DNA from: Chloroflexota bacterium
GTDB taxonomy: Bacteria; Chloroflexota; Limnocylindria; Limnocylindrales; CSP1-4
DNA length: 64,000 nucleotides
Direction: 5' to 3'
Assembly: GCA_019637815.1 (NCBI GenBank)
Contig: JAHBUZ010000012.1
Coordinates: forward strand, 1-64,000
Both the position numbers and the translations under genes were made by a program. Numbering within the stretch: position 1 is the stretch's first letter; every line of letters begins with the position of its first letter. This document shows positions 8,729-15,959 of this stretch, piece by piece. Under the pieces are notes generated by a model. The model was not told where the DNA came from. It saw nothing but the letters and a program-made list of their open reading frames with translations, and did not search any database.

Positions 8729-8780
8729 AGTATGCCGCGATGGACCCGATCGGAGTCGACCACCAGCAAGAGGGCTGTGC

Positions 8781-9494
8781 GTGAGGGTCCGAGCGTACGT
8801 CGATGGATTCAACTTCTACTATCGGACCAAGGCCCATGTCGCGGCGTCAGAGCCCGACCTGCGGTGGCGATGGGTCGACATCGCTCGGCTGGTGCGTCTT
8901 CCCGTCGTTCGACACTGGCCCAAGGCGAGCCTCGAACACATCTACTACTTCACGGCGCCCGTCAGGATGCGTTTCCCGGGTGACGGCGCAGGTGACCGGC
9001 AGGAGCGCTATCTGCGACTGCTGGCCGCGCTGGGCGTCGACGTGATCCGCGGTCAGTTCCGCCTGGATGCCGTACGGGCGCTTCTCCTGACGAACCCCGA
9101 CGACCCTCGTTCCATCACACCCGATCGGGCGAGGGTCGCCGTGCAACGGTCGGAGGAGAAGGGTTCGGACGTGAACCTGGCGACCCAGCTCCTGGTCGAC
9201 TACTTCACGAACAGAGATGCCTTCGACGGCTCGGTCGTCATCTCGAACGACAGCGATCTCGCACGACCAGTGTCCTACCTGCGGGCCGTCGGCTGGCCAG
9301 TGGGCGTGGTCAGCCCGGACCCTGCGCCAACGACGAAGCTCTCGCCTGCCGGGCTCGTCGGACCACACTTCTCCTGCCGCATCGAGCTGGAGGACCTTCG
9401 CATCGCCCAGATGACCGACCCGGCGACCGATGGGGATGGGCGGATCATCCGCAACCGAAAGGGGATGCCGTACCGGAAGCCTGACGCCTGGTGA
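8781..9494 (+). CDS. NYN domain (PIN-like) RNase family protein
   Basis: A 237-residue NYN-domain protein (LabA/DUF88 group of PIN-fold nucleases). The first acidic motif is YVDGFNFYY right at the N-terminus (Asp8 in the usual position), followed by the middle motif EKGSDVNLATQLLVDYF and the third motif VVISNDSDLARPV, together giving the acidic metal site. These proteins usually cut structured RNA or act in stress and phage-response settings. The GTG at 8781 is chosen because it has AAGAGGG upstream and gives the family N-terminus; the open frame continues further up but without similarity. The gene stands alone, behind a LexA-like box, and is flanked by tRNA-Arg and a tRNA-Arg-like fragment. 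Base composition is slightly less GC-rich than its neighbours. Confidence 0.85.
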   Translation: MRVRAYVDGFNFYYRTKAHVAASEPDLRWRWVDIARLVRLPVVRHWPKASLEHIYYFTAPVRMRFPGDGAGDRQERYLRLLAALGVDVIRGQFRLDAVRALLLTNPDDPRSITPDRARVAVQRSEEKGSDVNLATQLLVDYFTNRDAFDGSVVISNDSDLARPVSYLRAVGWPVGVVSPDPAPTTKLSPAGLVGPHFSCRIELEDLRIAQMTDPATDGDGRIIRNRKGMPYRKPDAW

Positions 9495-9627
9495 CGTCTC
9501 GAGGACGAAGAAAGACCCGCCCGACGGTGATCCGAGGGACGGGTGGAGTGATCACAGTATCCACGCGATATCCGGCGATGTCAACGCAGGCTGGTCGTCG
9601 ATACGCAGCTTGACCGCGCGTCTCCGA

Positions 9628-9674
9628 ACCGGCCGCTGAGATAGCGGCTGCACCGTCCACCCAGCGGTGGAGGC
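9628..9674 (-). pseudogene. Degraded copy of the tRNA-Arg 5' half
   Basis: This 47-bp stretch aligns without gaps to positions 8009-8055 of the tRNA-Arg(UCU) gene on the same strand, with roughly three quarters identity including exact blocks ACCGGCCGCT and GCGGCTGC. The anticodon stem (GCCGC/GCGGC) and a 7-nt loop still containing TCT are kept, but the D stem and the T arm are broken and no acceptor stem forms. Because the anticodon-arm hairpin follows the NYN gene, it could also be a plain transcription terminator that resembles a tRNA by chance. Confidence 0.4.
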
Positions 9675-9733
9675 GAGTGGCTGCGGTACCGCCGACACGC
9701 GGCGCCACCGCAGCGTGCTACCGTCCGCGCTCC

Positions 9734-11269
9734 ATGGCTGACCCCACCCAGCTGCCGCTCGTCCTCCCCGATGCGCCGCCATCCTCCGCGCTCCCGGCGC
9801 TGCCGCTCGCCACCGAGTGGCGTCACCAGCGGCGCACGTGGCCGCACGCGCTCCACGCGACGTGCACGTATCTCGGCAGCCTCCCCGCCACGGTCGCCCA
9901 TGACCTCATCGCACGCTTCAGCCGGCCCGGGGACGTGGTCCTCGACCCGTTCTGTGGCCGAGGCAGCGTGTCGCTCCAGGCATGCCTCGAGCGACGCATC
10001 GGCGTGGGCATCGACCGGAGCCCGCTCGCCGCCGTCCTGACCGGTGCGGCCATCGATCCGCCGAGTCGCCGCGACCTGGACACGCGCTTGGCGCATCTTC
10101 GGATCGACTGGTCCCGGGAGCACGGCACCTGGACCACCGAGGCGGACCTGGCGATCGAGCGCGCCCGGGGCGCCGAGGCCACGATGGGTGCCGCCGCGAC
10201 GACCGCGGCCGCCTTCTTCCATCCGACGACGCTCGCCCAACTGCTGTTCGTGCGCGCCACCCTGGACCGACAGGACCCCACGGACCGTGCACTCCTCGCG
10301 ACCATCGCGGGCGTCCTCCACGGCCGACGACCGACCGCGCTCACGGACACGATGCCCAACACGTTCAGCATGTCCCCGGCGTACGCCTCCCGCTGGCTCG
10401 CGCGACGTGGCACCCCGCCGCCGCACCGCGACCTGTTCGAGATCGTCCGTCGTCGACTCGTCCATGTCCGCCGCGAGGGCGTGGCACCCACGCGTGGCAT
10501 CGCCATCGAGGGGGATGCCCGCGAGGCCGGGACGCTGGCCGCGGACGCCCTCCGGGCCACGGGTCGACCGGACCGGATCCGGCTCGTCCTGACCAGCCCG
10601 CCCTATCTGGGCCTCGTCCGATACGCCCATGCCAACTGGCTCCGACTGTGGCTGCTGGGCGAGGACCCGACCCGCCTCGATGCCCTCCTCGACGCACCGC
10701 GCTCGGTCACCCGGTCCGCAGCGCTCGTGGGCGAGCTGCTCGATGGCCTCCGGCCACACCTGACCGACGATGCGGTGGTCGTCCTGGTGCTCGGTCACGT
10801 GACACCAGCCAGGGGCATGAGCGGGACCTCGCTCGCGGCATCCGCCTGGGAGGCCGCGGCCGAGCCTGTCGGCTACCGACTGGCGGGGGTCCTGCGCGAC
10901 CCCATCGATCGACGGCGGGCCCTCACCCGGGTCTGGGGCGAGGGCTCCCGACGTGCCGTGGACGCTGATGAGCTGCTCGTCATCGCACCGACCGACCTGG
11001 GCAGACGACGCGCCCTGGCTGCCGCCACCGTGCCGACCGACTGGACCCGCACGCTGGGTGTCCCCGAGGCCCCGGCGCGACGCGCCATGCCGCTGCCGTC
11101 ACCCGCCGCGTCCGGTATCCTCGGTGATCATGCAGCAGCAGATGTACCACCCGGACGATCTCGCCTCGATGGATCCGCTGGTCCTCATGAAGAACCTGGA
11201 CCACGTCCGGATGACGGCGCGCCGGCTGTCGTACATCCTCCAGCAGCAGGTGCACCTGTACGTGCCTGA
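9734..11269 (+). CDS. Site-specific DNA methyltransferase (N4-cytosine/N6-adenine type), solitary
   Basis: A 511-residue SAM-dependent methyltransferase. The SAM-binding motif I is DPFCGRGS (71-78) and the catalytic motif IV is TSPPY (287-291), the form found in enzymes that methylate the exocyclic amino group of cytosine or adenine in DNA. The 210-residue stretch between them includes a variable region that could hold target recognition. The start at 9734 follows a promoter-like gap; an upstream ATG at 9677 adds non-conserved sequence. The last 50 residues are low-complexity and are overlapped by 140 bp by the next gene in another frame, so the functional protein may end near residue 450. 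No restriction endonuclease gene is adjacent, pointing to an orphan regulatory methylase or a remnant of a restriction-modification system. Confidence 0.82.
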   Translation: MADPTQLPLVLPDAPPSSALPALPLATEWRHQRRTWPHALHATCTYLGSLPATVAHDLIARFSRPGDVVLDPFCGRGSVSLQACLERRIGVGIDRSPLAAVLTGAAIDPPSRRDLDTRLAHLRIDWSREHGTWTTEADLAIERARGAEATMGAAATTAAAFFHPTTLAQLLFVRATLDRQDPTDRALLATIAGVLHGRRPTALTDTMPNTFSMSPAYASRWLARRGTPPPHRDLFEIVRRRLVHVRREGVAPTRGIAIEGDAREAGTLAADALRATGRPDRIRLVLTSPPYLGLVRYAHANWLRLWLLGEDPTRLDALLDAPRSVTRSAALVGELLDGLRPHLTDDAVVVLVLGHVTPARGMSGTSLAASAWEAAAEPVGYRLAGVLRDPIDRRRALTRVWGEGSRRAVDADELLVIAPTDLGRRRALAAATVPTDWTRTLGVPEAPARRAMPLPSPAASGILGDHAAADVPPGRSRLDGSAGPHEEPGPRPDDGAPAVVHPPAAGAPVRA

Positions 11270-11360
11270 GGCGAACCAGGTGCGCATGGAGATCGACCGC
11301 TACGTGGAAGCGGAGCGGCAGATCGAGACGGAGCTCGCGCGGCGCCAGATCCGCGCCTGA
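11130..11360 (+). CDS. Small conserved-looking helical protein of unknown function
   Basis: A 76-residue protein starting MQQQMYHPDDLASMDPL and continuing as two amphipathic helices (LVLMKNLDHVRMTARRL, then VRMEIDRYVEAERQIETEL). The regular charged-hydrophobic spacing suggests a helical hairpin or coiled coil. The ATG lies inside the 3' end of the methyltransferase frame; codon use of this frame (not the methyltransferase one) looks natural from here on, so I take it as real. It is 39 nt upstream of the oxidoreductase gene. I do not recognise the family. Confidence 0.6.
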   Translation: MQQQMYHPDDLASMDPLVLMKNLDHVRMTARRLSYILQQQVHLYVPEANQVRMEIDRYVEAERQIETELARRQIRA

Positions 11361-11399
11361 TATCCGGCCGCGGATCGCAGGCCAGAGGAGCGACCAACG

Positions 11400-12245
11400 G
11401 TGCGCTACGCCATCAACGTCCCGAACGCGGGAGACCCGAGCTACGCGGACCCCGTGTCGTTGGTCCGGATGGCGGTCGCCGCCGAGCGGGTTGGCTGGGA
11501 CGGGTTCTTCATCTGGGACCACATCCTGTTCGGGCTCGACGGTCCGCCGGTCGTCGACCCATCGATCGTCCTGGCCGCGATGGCGACGGCCACCAGCCAC
11601 ATCCGGATCGGTCCGATGGTCACCGCCCTTCCGCGGCGGCGACCGTGGATGGTCGCCCGACAGGCAGTCGCCCTCGACCACCTGTCGGATGGGCGACTCA
11701 CCCTCGGTGTCGGCCTCGGGGCGCCGGTCGAGGTCGAGCTCGCGCCGTTCCGCGAGCCGACCGACCTGAAGGTCCGCGCGGCCATGCTCGACGAGTCCCT
11801 GGGGATCCTTGCCGGGCTCTGGACCGGGCGCCCCTTCTCGTTCGAAGGCGAGCACTACCGCCTCGACGAGATGACGTTCCTGCCGACCCCCGTCCAGGAG
11901 CCACGCATCCCGATCTGGGTCGCGGGCATCTGGCCGAATCGCGCGCCACTGCGCCGGGCGGCACGATGGGACGGGTTCGTGCCGGAGCGAGCCGATGGCT
12001 ACCCGACCCCGGAGGACATCGCCACCATCCGGGCAGAGGCCATGACCATGCGTGGTGACGATCGACCCGACTGGGACCTCGTGGCCGTCGGCGAGACGTC
12101 CGGCCAGGGAGATGACGACGCGCGACGGGTCGCCACCTATGCGGCCGCTGGCGCGACGTGGTGGTCCGAGCGACTGACTCCCGCGCGCGGGGACATCGAT
12201 TCGGTGATGCGACGGATCGAGGAGGGTCCACCCCGGATCGATTGA
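11400..12245 (+). CDS. LLM class flavin/F420-dependent oxidoreductase
   Basis: A 281-residue member of the bacterial luciferase-like monooxygenase superfamily (TIM barrel binding FMN or F420). Typical features are the early AAERVGWDGFFIWDHIL, the central ATSHIRIGPMVTALPRR, the GVGLGAPVEVELAPF loop and the WVAGIWPNRAPLRRAARWDGF strand. The GTG start at 11400 has AGAGGAG about 10 nt upstream. The substrate cannot be read from sequence. It is convergent with a second, only distantly related LLM oxidoreductase; the stops are 16 nt apart. Confidence 0.87.
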   Translation: MRYAINVPNAGDPSYADPVSLVRMAVAAERVGWDGFFIWDHILFGLDGPPVVDPSIVLAAMATATSHIRIGPMVTALPRRRPWMVARQAVALDHLSDGRLTLGVGLGAPVEVELAPFREPTDLKVRAAMLDESLGILAGLWTGRPFSFEGEHYRLDEMTFLPTPVQEPRIPIWVAGIWPNRAPLRRAARWDGFVPERADGYPTPEDIATIRAEAMTMRGDDRPDWDLVAVGETSGQGDDDARRVATYAAAGATWWSERLTPARGDIDSVMRRIEEGPPRID

Positions 12246-12261
12246 ACCGCGGGGCACAGGG

Positions 12262-13296
12262 TCAGTTCGCGGGGCCGCCGCTCTCGATGGCGACCGGGTC
12301 GCCATATCGTCGCTGGAGATACGGCAGCACCTCGTCCCGGCAGACCTTGGCCACGAGGTCCGGCTCCGGGCTCATGTCCGCCCACACGATATGGTCGCAG
12401 CCGGCCTCGATGAACGCCTCGAACCGCGCGATGATCTCCTCGCCGGAGGTCGCGACGCAGAACGCCTCCTCCAGCGCCTCATCCCGGACCAAGCGGGCTC
12501 GCTGCTCGATCACCCGCGGATCCTGGATGTGCTCATAGGCTTCCGGGATCAGCAGGCCACCGTAGACACGCGCACCCTCGCGCGCACGCTCGCGGTCCGG
12601 GTGGTACGAGGTGCTGACCCACGCACAGCGCATCGCCGACCGGTCGGTCCGACCAGCCTCCGCGCGACCCGCTTCGAACGCCGGGATCAGGACATCCCGA
12701 TGATGGCTCGCCGGCACACCGACCGCGATGTACCCGTCACCCAGGCGACCCGCGTTGCGGGCGTTCCGGGGCCCACCCGCGGCCAGGATGATGGGGATCG
12801 GCGCCGAGGGCTTCTGGTACAGATAGAAGAAGGACCGGAAGTGCTGGCCTGTGTGGCGGAAGTAGTCCGGTGCGGTCCAGCAGCGCTGGATGAGCTCGGT
12901 CGCCTCGACGAGTCGTTCGATGCGCTCACCCAACGGCGGCCAAAGTCCGGTCGTCGTCTTCTCGTTCATGGCCTCGCCGGTGCCGATGCCCAGGGCCACG
13001 CGACCCGGGTACAGCATCTCGAGCGTGGCCATCTCGACCGCCACGTCCACCGGCTGGTGCCGCAGACCGATGGGTGGCAGCACCATCGGACCGACGATCG
13101 CCCGCTCCGTGTGGGCGAGGTACGCCGAGAGGGTCGACCAGATCCCCGCGGTGTGACCCGCGCTGTGCTGCCACGGCAGCGTGTGGTCGCCCTCCCAGAT
13201 GTGCGTGAAGCCTGCAGCCTCCAGGTCACCGACCCGACGCACGTTGTCACGGACGTCGTGGCAGAGACACTCCGGCGAGATCCCGAAGGTCACCAT
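12262..13296 (-). CDS. F420-dependent oxidoreductase (FGD-like, LLM class)
   Basis: A 344-residue luciferase-like protein of the coenzyme-F420 branch, close in pattern to F420-dependent glucose-6-phosphate dehydrogenases: FTHIWEGDHTLPWQ near the N-terminus, the cofactor-binding GIGTGEAMNE (residues about 104-113) and the conserved AAGGPRNARNAGRLGDGYI. It may oxidise a sugar phosphate or other alcohol with F420, but the exact substrate is unclear. Its start overlaps the stop of the NTF2-like gene by one base, so it belongs to a three-gene minus-strand unit with the NTF2-like protein and the amidohydrolase. Confidence 0.88.
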   Translation of the reverse strand: MVTFGISPECLCHDVRDNVRRVGDLEAAGFTHIWEGDHTLPWQHSAGHTAGIWSTLSAYLAHTERAIVGPMVLPPIGLRHQPVDVAVEMATLEMLYPGRVALGIGTGEAMNEKTTTGLWPPLGERIERLVEATELIQRCWTAPDYFRHTGQHFRSFFYLYQKPSAPIPIILAAGGPRNARNAGRLGDGYIAVGVPASHHRDVLIPAFEAGRAEAGRTDRSAMRCAWVSTSYHPDRERAREGARVYGGLLIPEAYEHIQDPRVIEQRARLVRDEALEEAFCVATSGEEIIARFEAFIEAGCDHIVWADMSPEPDLVAKVCRDEVLPYLQRRYGDPVAIESGGPAN

Positions 13297-13709
13297 CAGG
13301 CTTGCTCGATCGGCAGGCCCAGCTGCCGGAACATGGTCGCCGAGTCGTAGTACACGGTCTCGCGCGTGAACAACGTGCCGTCGTGCACATAGACCGAGAC
13401 GGCCGGGATGTCGAACGAACGCCCGGTCGGCGCGAATCCCAGGAACACCCCGGTGTGGGTGCCGGACAGGCCGTACTCGGCAGTCACCGTATCACCGGCG
13501 GCGACGCAGTGACGCACGGTCACCATGAGGTCAGGAAACCCGTCCAGGAACTGCCGCATGAAGGCGCCCATCGCCGCCTTTCCTCGGCACGGCTCTCCGA
13601 CCGTGACGTCCTCGAACCACACGTCCTCGGTGTAGTACGCGAGGACCGCGTCGAGGTCGCCGCGATTCAGGTCCGCGATCTCGTCAAGGACAGCCTGCCG
13701 TGCGTGCAC
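13296..13709 (-). CDS. NTF2-like (SnoaL/ester cyclase type) protein
   Basis: A 137-residue single-domain protein of the SnoaL/ketosteroid-isomerase-like superfamily. It has the usual features: a first helix (VLDEIADLNRGDLDAVLAYY), the strand TEDVWFEDVTVGEPCRGKAAM, the FMRQFLDGFPDLMVTV segment, and a cone-lining GTHTGVFLGFAPTGRSFDIPA. These small cones bind hydrophobic substrates or act as isomerases, dehydratases or cyclases. It overlaps both neighbours (26 bp with the amidohydrolase, 1 bp with the F420 enzyme), so the three proteins are probably made together and act on one substrate. Confidence 0.83.
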   Translation of the reverse strand: MHARQAVLDEIADLNRGDLDAVLAYYTEDVWFEDVTVGEPCRGKAAMGAFMRQFLDGFPDLMVTVRHCVAAGDTVTAEYGLSGTHTGVFLGFAPTGRSFDIPAVSVYVHDGTLFTRETVYYDSATMFRQLGLPIEQA

Positions 13710-14640
13710 CGCCGTACTCCTTCGCGCCTTCGAGCTTCAGGAGTCGAGCGGCAGCCCCTCCGAAGAAGCTCTCCTCGTCCTCCACCGTGATGTAGGGATC
13801 CAGGTCGTGCCGCTCCGTGTACCCCCGGACCTTCTCGAACAGCGCCTTGCCGCTCTCGAAGTCGAAGTACGGGTAGTCCGAACCCCAGAGGAAGCGGTCG
13901 AGGACGCCCAGCTTCTTGGCCCAGGTCCAGGTCTGGGCGATGCGCCACAACGGAGCGGTCTCCGCCCAGGCGGCGAAGTCGCCGTAGATGTTCTCGAACT
14001 TGGCCATGAAGTGCATCGCCTCATCCGCCCACGCGAAGCCGACATGCCCGATGACCAGCGTCAGGTCGGGGAAGTCGATCGCCACGTCCTCGAGGTACAG
14101 CGGGTGGTCGTAGGCGAGCATCTTGCCCTTCGGCAGCATGCTCCAGCCAGTGTGGGTCAGCAGCGGGACCTGGAGCTCCTGCGCCGCCTCGTACAGCGGG
14201 TAGATCCGACGGTCGTTGAGCGCGACGTAGTTGTACGACGGGAGGATCTTGAGGCCCCGCAGGCCCTGCTCCTTGACCGCTCGCTCGAACCGACGGACCT
14301 CCGGCAGCCCACCGATCGGGTCCGCCGTGTAGAACCCGATGAGACGATCCGGGTACTGCTGGACCATGGACTGGACGTACGAGCCGGCCTCGGGATCATA
14401 GGAGTCCCATGGCAGGTACCCGACCCCCAGGATCACGGCCTTGTCGATCCCGGCCGCATCCATGTCGCTGATGAGTCGCTCCACCGGGACGCAGAAGTCC
14501 TGCGGTGTCCAGGGCTTGCCGGTATGCCAGCAGTCCGACCCGTGGAACTTCTCGACGTAGAACTCACCGAGCTTCGGGGAGAAGTCGACCCCATATCGCA
14601 TCATGTGCGTGTGGGTGTTGATGACCGGCGCGTTCGCCAT
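13684..14640 (-). CDS. Amidohydrolase-2 family metal-dependent hydrolase/decarboxylase
   Basis: A 318-residue member of the Amidohydro_2 branch of the amidohydrolase superfamily (family of ACMS decarboxylase and gamma-resorcylate decarboxylase). The metal motif HTH is in VINTHTHMMRYG near the N-terminus; later ligands are in LLTHTGWSM, VIGHVGFAWADEAMHF and the final WGSDYPYFDFE. I chose the ATG at 14640 because GGAGGAAG precedes it and it gives the family N-terminus. It is the first gene of a three-gene operon with the NTF2-like and F420 genes. A divergently transcribed XRE-cupin regulator lies 206 bp away. Confidence 0.86.
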   Translation of the reverse strand: MANAPVINTHTHMMRYGVDFSPKLGEFYVEKFHGSDCWHTGKPWTPQDFCVPVERLISDMDAAGIDKAVILGVGYLPWDSYDPEAGSYVQSMVQQYPDRLIGFYTADPIGGLPEVRRFERAVKEQGLRGLKILPSYNYVALNDRRIYPLYEAAQELQVPLLTHTGWSMLPKGKMLAYDHPLYLEDVAIDFPDLTLVIGHVGFAWADEAMHFMAKFENIYGDFAAWAETAPLWRIAQTWTWAKKLGVLDRFLWGSDYPYFDFESGKALFEKVRGYTERHDLDPYITVEDEESFFGGAAARLLKLEGAKEYGGARTAGCP

Positions 14641-14706
14641 GACTTCCTCCCGATCGATGGCTCGCGGGCCCTCCGGGGTCGGAGCAGCCAGTGCGACAAC
14701 GCCCGG

Positions 14707-14736
14707 AGCGTACGTCAGCGCCGATCGCGACGTCAA
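14707..14736 (-). promoter_or_regulatory. Candidate promoter of the amidohydrolase operon
   Basis: On the minus strand TTGACG (14736-14731) is followed after 18 bp by TACGCT (14712-14707), a fair sigma70-type match. It lies 67 bp before the amidohydrolase start in the gap shared with the XRE-cupin gene. Confidence 0.4.
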
Positions 14737-14845
14737 CACATATCACTCAGATCGGCCTGATCGTTCACTGGGGCAGTACGCGCAGGCTCATGGCGCCACT
14801 CCACGGGTGGCTGGACGCGACAGCGGCGTGGGCTAGGATTGATGG

Positions 14846-15451
14846 ATGCCACGCCGATCGGGACGGGATCCTGCCGCGGCCGCCCCCCTCGCACCGACAC
14901 CGAAGGTCGAGCGAGATGGTGAGCTGGGCGGCCGCATCAAGCGCTATCGCCTGGAGCGCGGCCTCACGCTCGCCGCGGTCGCTGAGAAGGTCGGGGTCAC
15001 GCGGAGCTTCCTGAGCAGCGTGGAGCGCGGGATCGCCTATCCGTCGATCCTGGTCCTGCGAGCGATCGCGGTAGCCCTTGACGTGCCGGTGTTCATGTTC
15101 TTCACGGGACCGGACACCAACGGCACCGTGGTCCACGCGGACGAGCGACGCATCGTCCGTCCACCGGGCTCGTCCTTCGGGTACGAGTTGCTCTCGCCGG
15201 ACCTCAAGCGACGCATCGAGTTCATCATCATGCGGCTCGACCCGGGTGCCATTTCGCCCCGGCTGTTCCACGAGGGCGAGGAGTGCGCCTTGGTGCTCCG
15301 GGGATCGGTGGTCGTCCAGGTGGGCGACGAGGAGTACCCCATGGACGAGGGCGACTCGATCTACTTCAACTCGGGCCTGCCGCACAACGTCCGGAACACC
15401 GCGGAGGGCGAGAGCATGCTCGTCGCGGCGATCACCCCGCCCAGGTTCTGA
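14846..15451 (+). CDS. XRE-family transcriptional regulator with cupin sensor domain
   Basis: A 201-residue regulator. Residues 27-80 form an XRE/Cro helix-turn-helix (LGGRIKRYRLERGLTL, then VAEKVGVTRSFLSSVERG). Residues about 125-200 form a cupin_2 domain (FHEGEECALVLRGSVVVQVG ... DEGDSIYFNSGLPHNVRN) that probably senses a small ligand. This architecture is the PuuR/SutR type common next to amino-acid or polyamine catabolic genes. It lies between the divergent amidohydrolase operon and the downstream ortAB operon, so it could control either or both. Confidence 0.9.
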   Translation: MPRRSGRDPAAAAPLAPTPKVERDGELGGRIKRYRLERGLTLAAVAEKVGVTRSFLSSVERGIAYPSILVLRAIAVALDVPVFMFFTGPDTNGTVVHADERRIVRPPGSSFGYELLSPDLKRRIEFIIMRLDPGAISPRLFHEGEECALVLRGSVVVQVGDEEYPMDEGDSIYFNSGLPHNVRNTAEGESMLVAAITPPRF

Positions 15452-15528
15452 CCGGACCGATCCCCGTCCTCGACCAGATGCCATGGCCTCGGCGCAGCCG
15501 ACACGGCGGGTCATCTGTACTCTCCATC

Positions 15529-15575
15529 TTGACTCGCGAGCCTTCGCGCACTACGGTGATTGACAAGGCACCGTA
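15529..15575 (+). promoter_or_regulatory. Promoter with overlapping inverted-repeat operator upstream of ortA
   Basis: TTGACT (15529-15534) is followed after 17 bp by TACGGT (15552-15557), a usable promoter. The -10 is part of a perfect inverted repeat TACGGTG-N10-CACCGTA (15552-15558 and 15569-15575), placed so that a bound repressor would block RNA polymerase. A strong GGAGGAGGAG (15579-15588) follows. The upstream XRE-cupin protein is the obvious candidate; that is inference. Confidence 0.5.
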
Positions 15576-15617
15576 ATCGGAGGAGGAGCGACGTCCGATC
15601 CGGGCGCGCACGCATCG

Positions 15618-15959
15618 ATGGGCAACGGACGTTCAGGCCTCGACGACGGCCGTCTCCCGATCCACCCCGCCGGGTCGTGGGTCGAGATCGAGGTCGTCAT
15701 CCTGACGGCGGCGGAACGCATCGACCCGCTCCCGAGCGACACGCGGCAGGTCGACTTCGTCGGACGCTCCCGAGGTCTGCTCACCGCACCGGCACGGATC
15801 GGTGACCACGTGGCCGTTCGCACGCTCGCTGACCGGATCATCGAGGGTCGCCTGCGGACCCTGGCCCCACGACATCCCGTGGACTTCGGCGAGCCGATCC
15901 CGGAGCTCCTCGCGGTCGGGCGTGCGGCCCGCGAACGACTCGAGGGCGACGGCCGATGA
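15618..15959 (+). CDS. ortA: 2-amino-4-oxopentanoate thiolase, small subunit OrtA
   Basis: A 113-residue protein matching OrtA, the small subunit of 2-amino-4-ketopentanoate (AKP) thiolase, which with OrtB cleaves AKP with CoA to D-alanine and acetyl-CoA in anaerobic ornithine oxidation. The recognisable parts are SWVEIEVVILTAAERIDPLP, TRQVDFVGRSRG, and the closing HPVDFGEPIPELLAVGRAAR. Its stop overlaps the OrtB start by four bases (ATGA), the same organisation as in known ortAB pairs. The ATG at 15618 is the only usable start in frame after the stop at 15561, although the strong GGAGGAGGAG lies about 30 nt further up, farther than normal. Confidence 0.85.
   Translation: MGNGRSGLDDGRLPIHPAGSWVEIEVVILTAAERIDPLPSDTRQVDFVGRSRGLLTAPARIGDHVAVRTLADRIIEGRLRTLAPRHPVDFGEPIPELLAVGRAARERLEGDGR

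Larger units (their letters stand above)
8056..8780. other. 725-bp stretch without a convincing gene
   Basis: No open frame here has family-like sequence. It holds a 22-bp direct repeat (8207-8228 and 8260-8281), a run of ten or more C residues near 8540, and a short A+T-rich promoter-like island with a LexA-like box (8701-8735) ahead of the NYN gene. Together with the tRNA-like remnant at 9628 it may be what is left of an inserted element. Confidence 0.5.
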
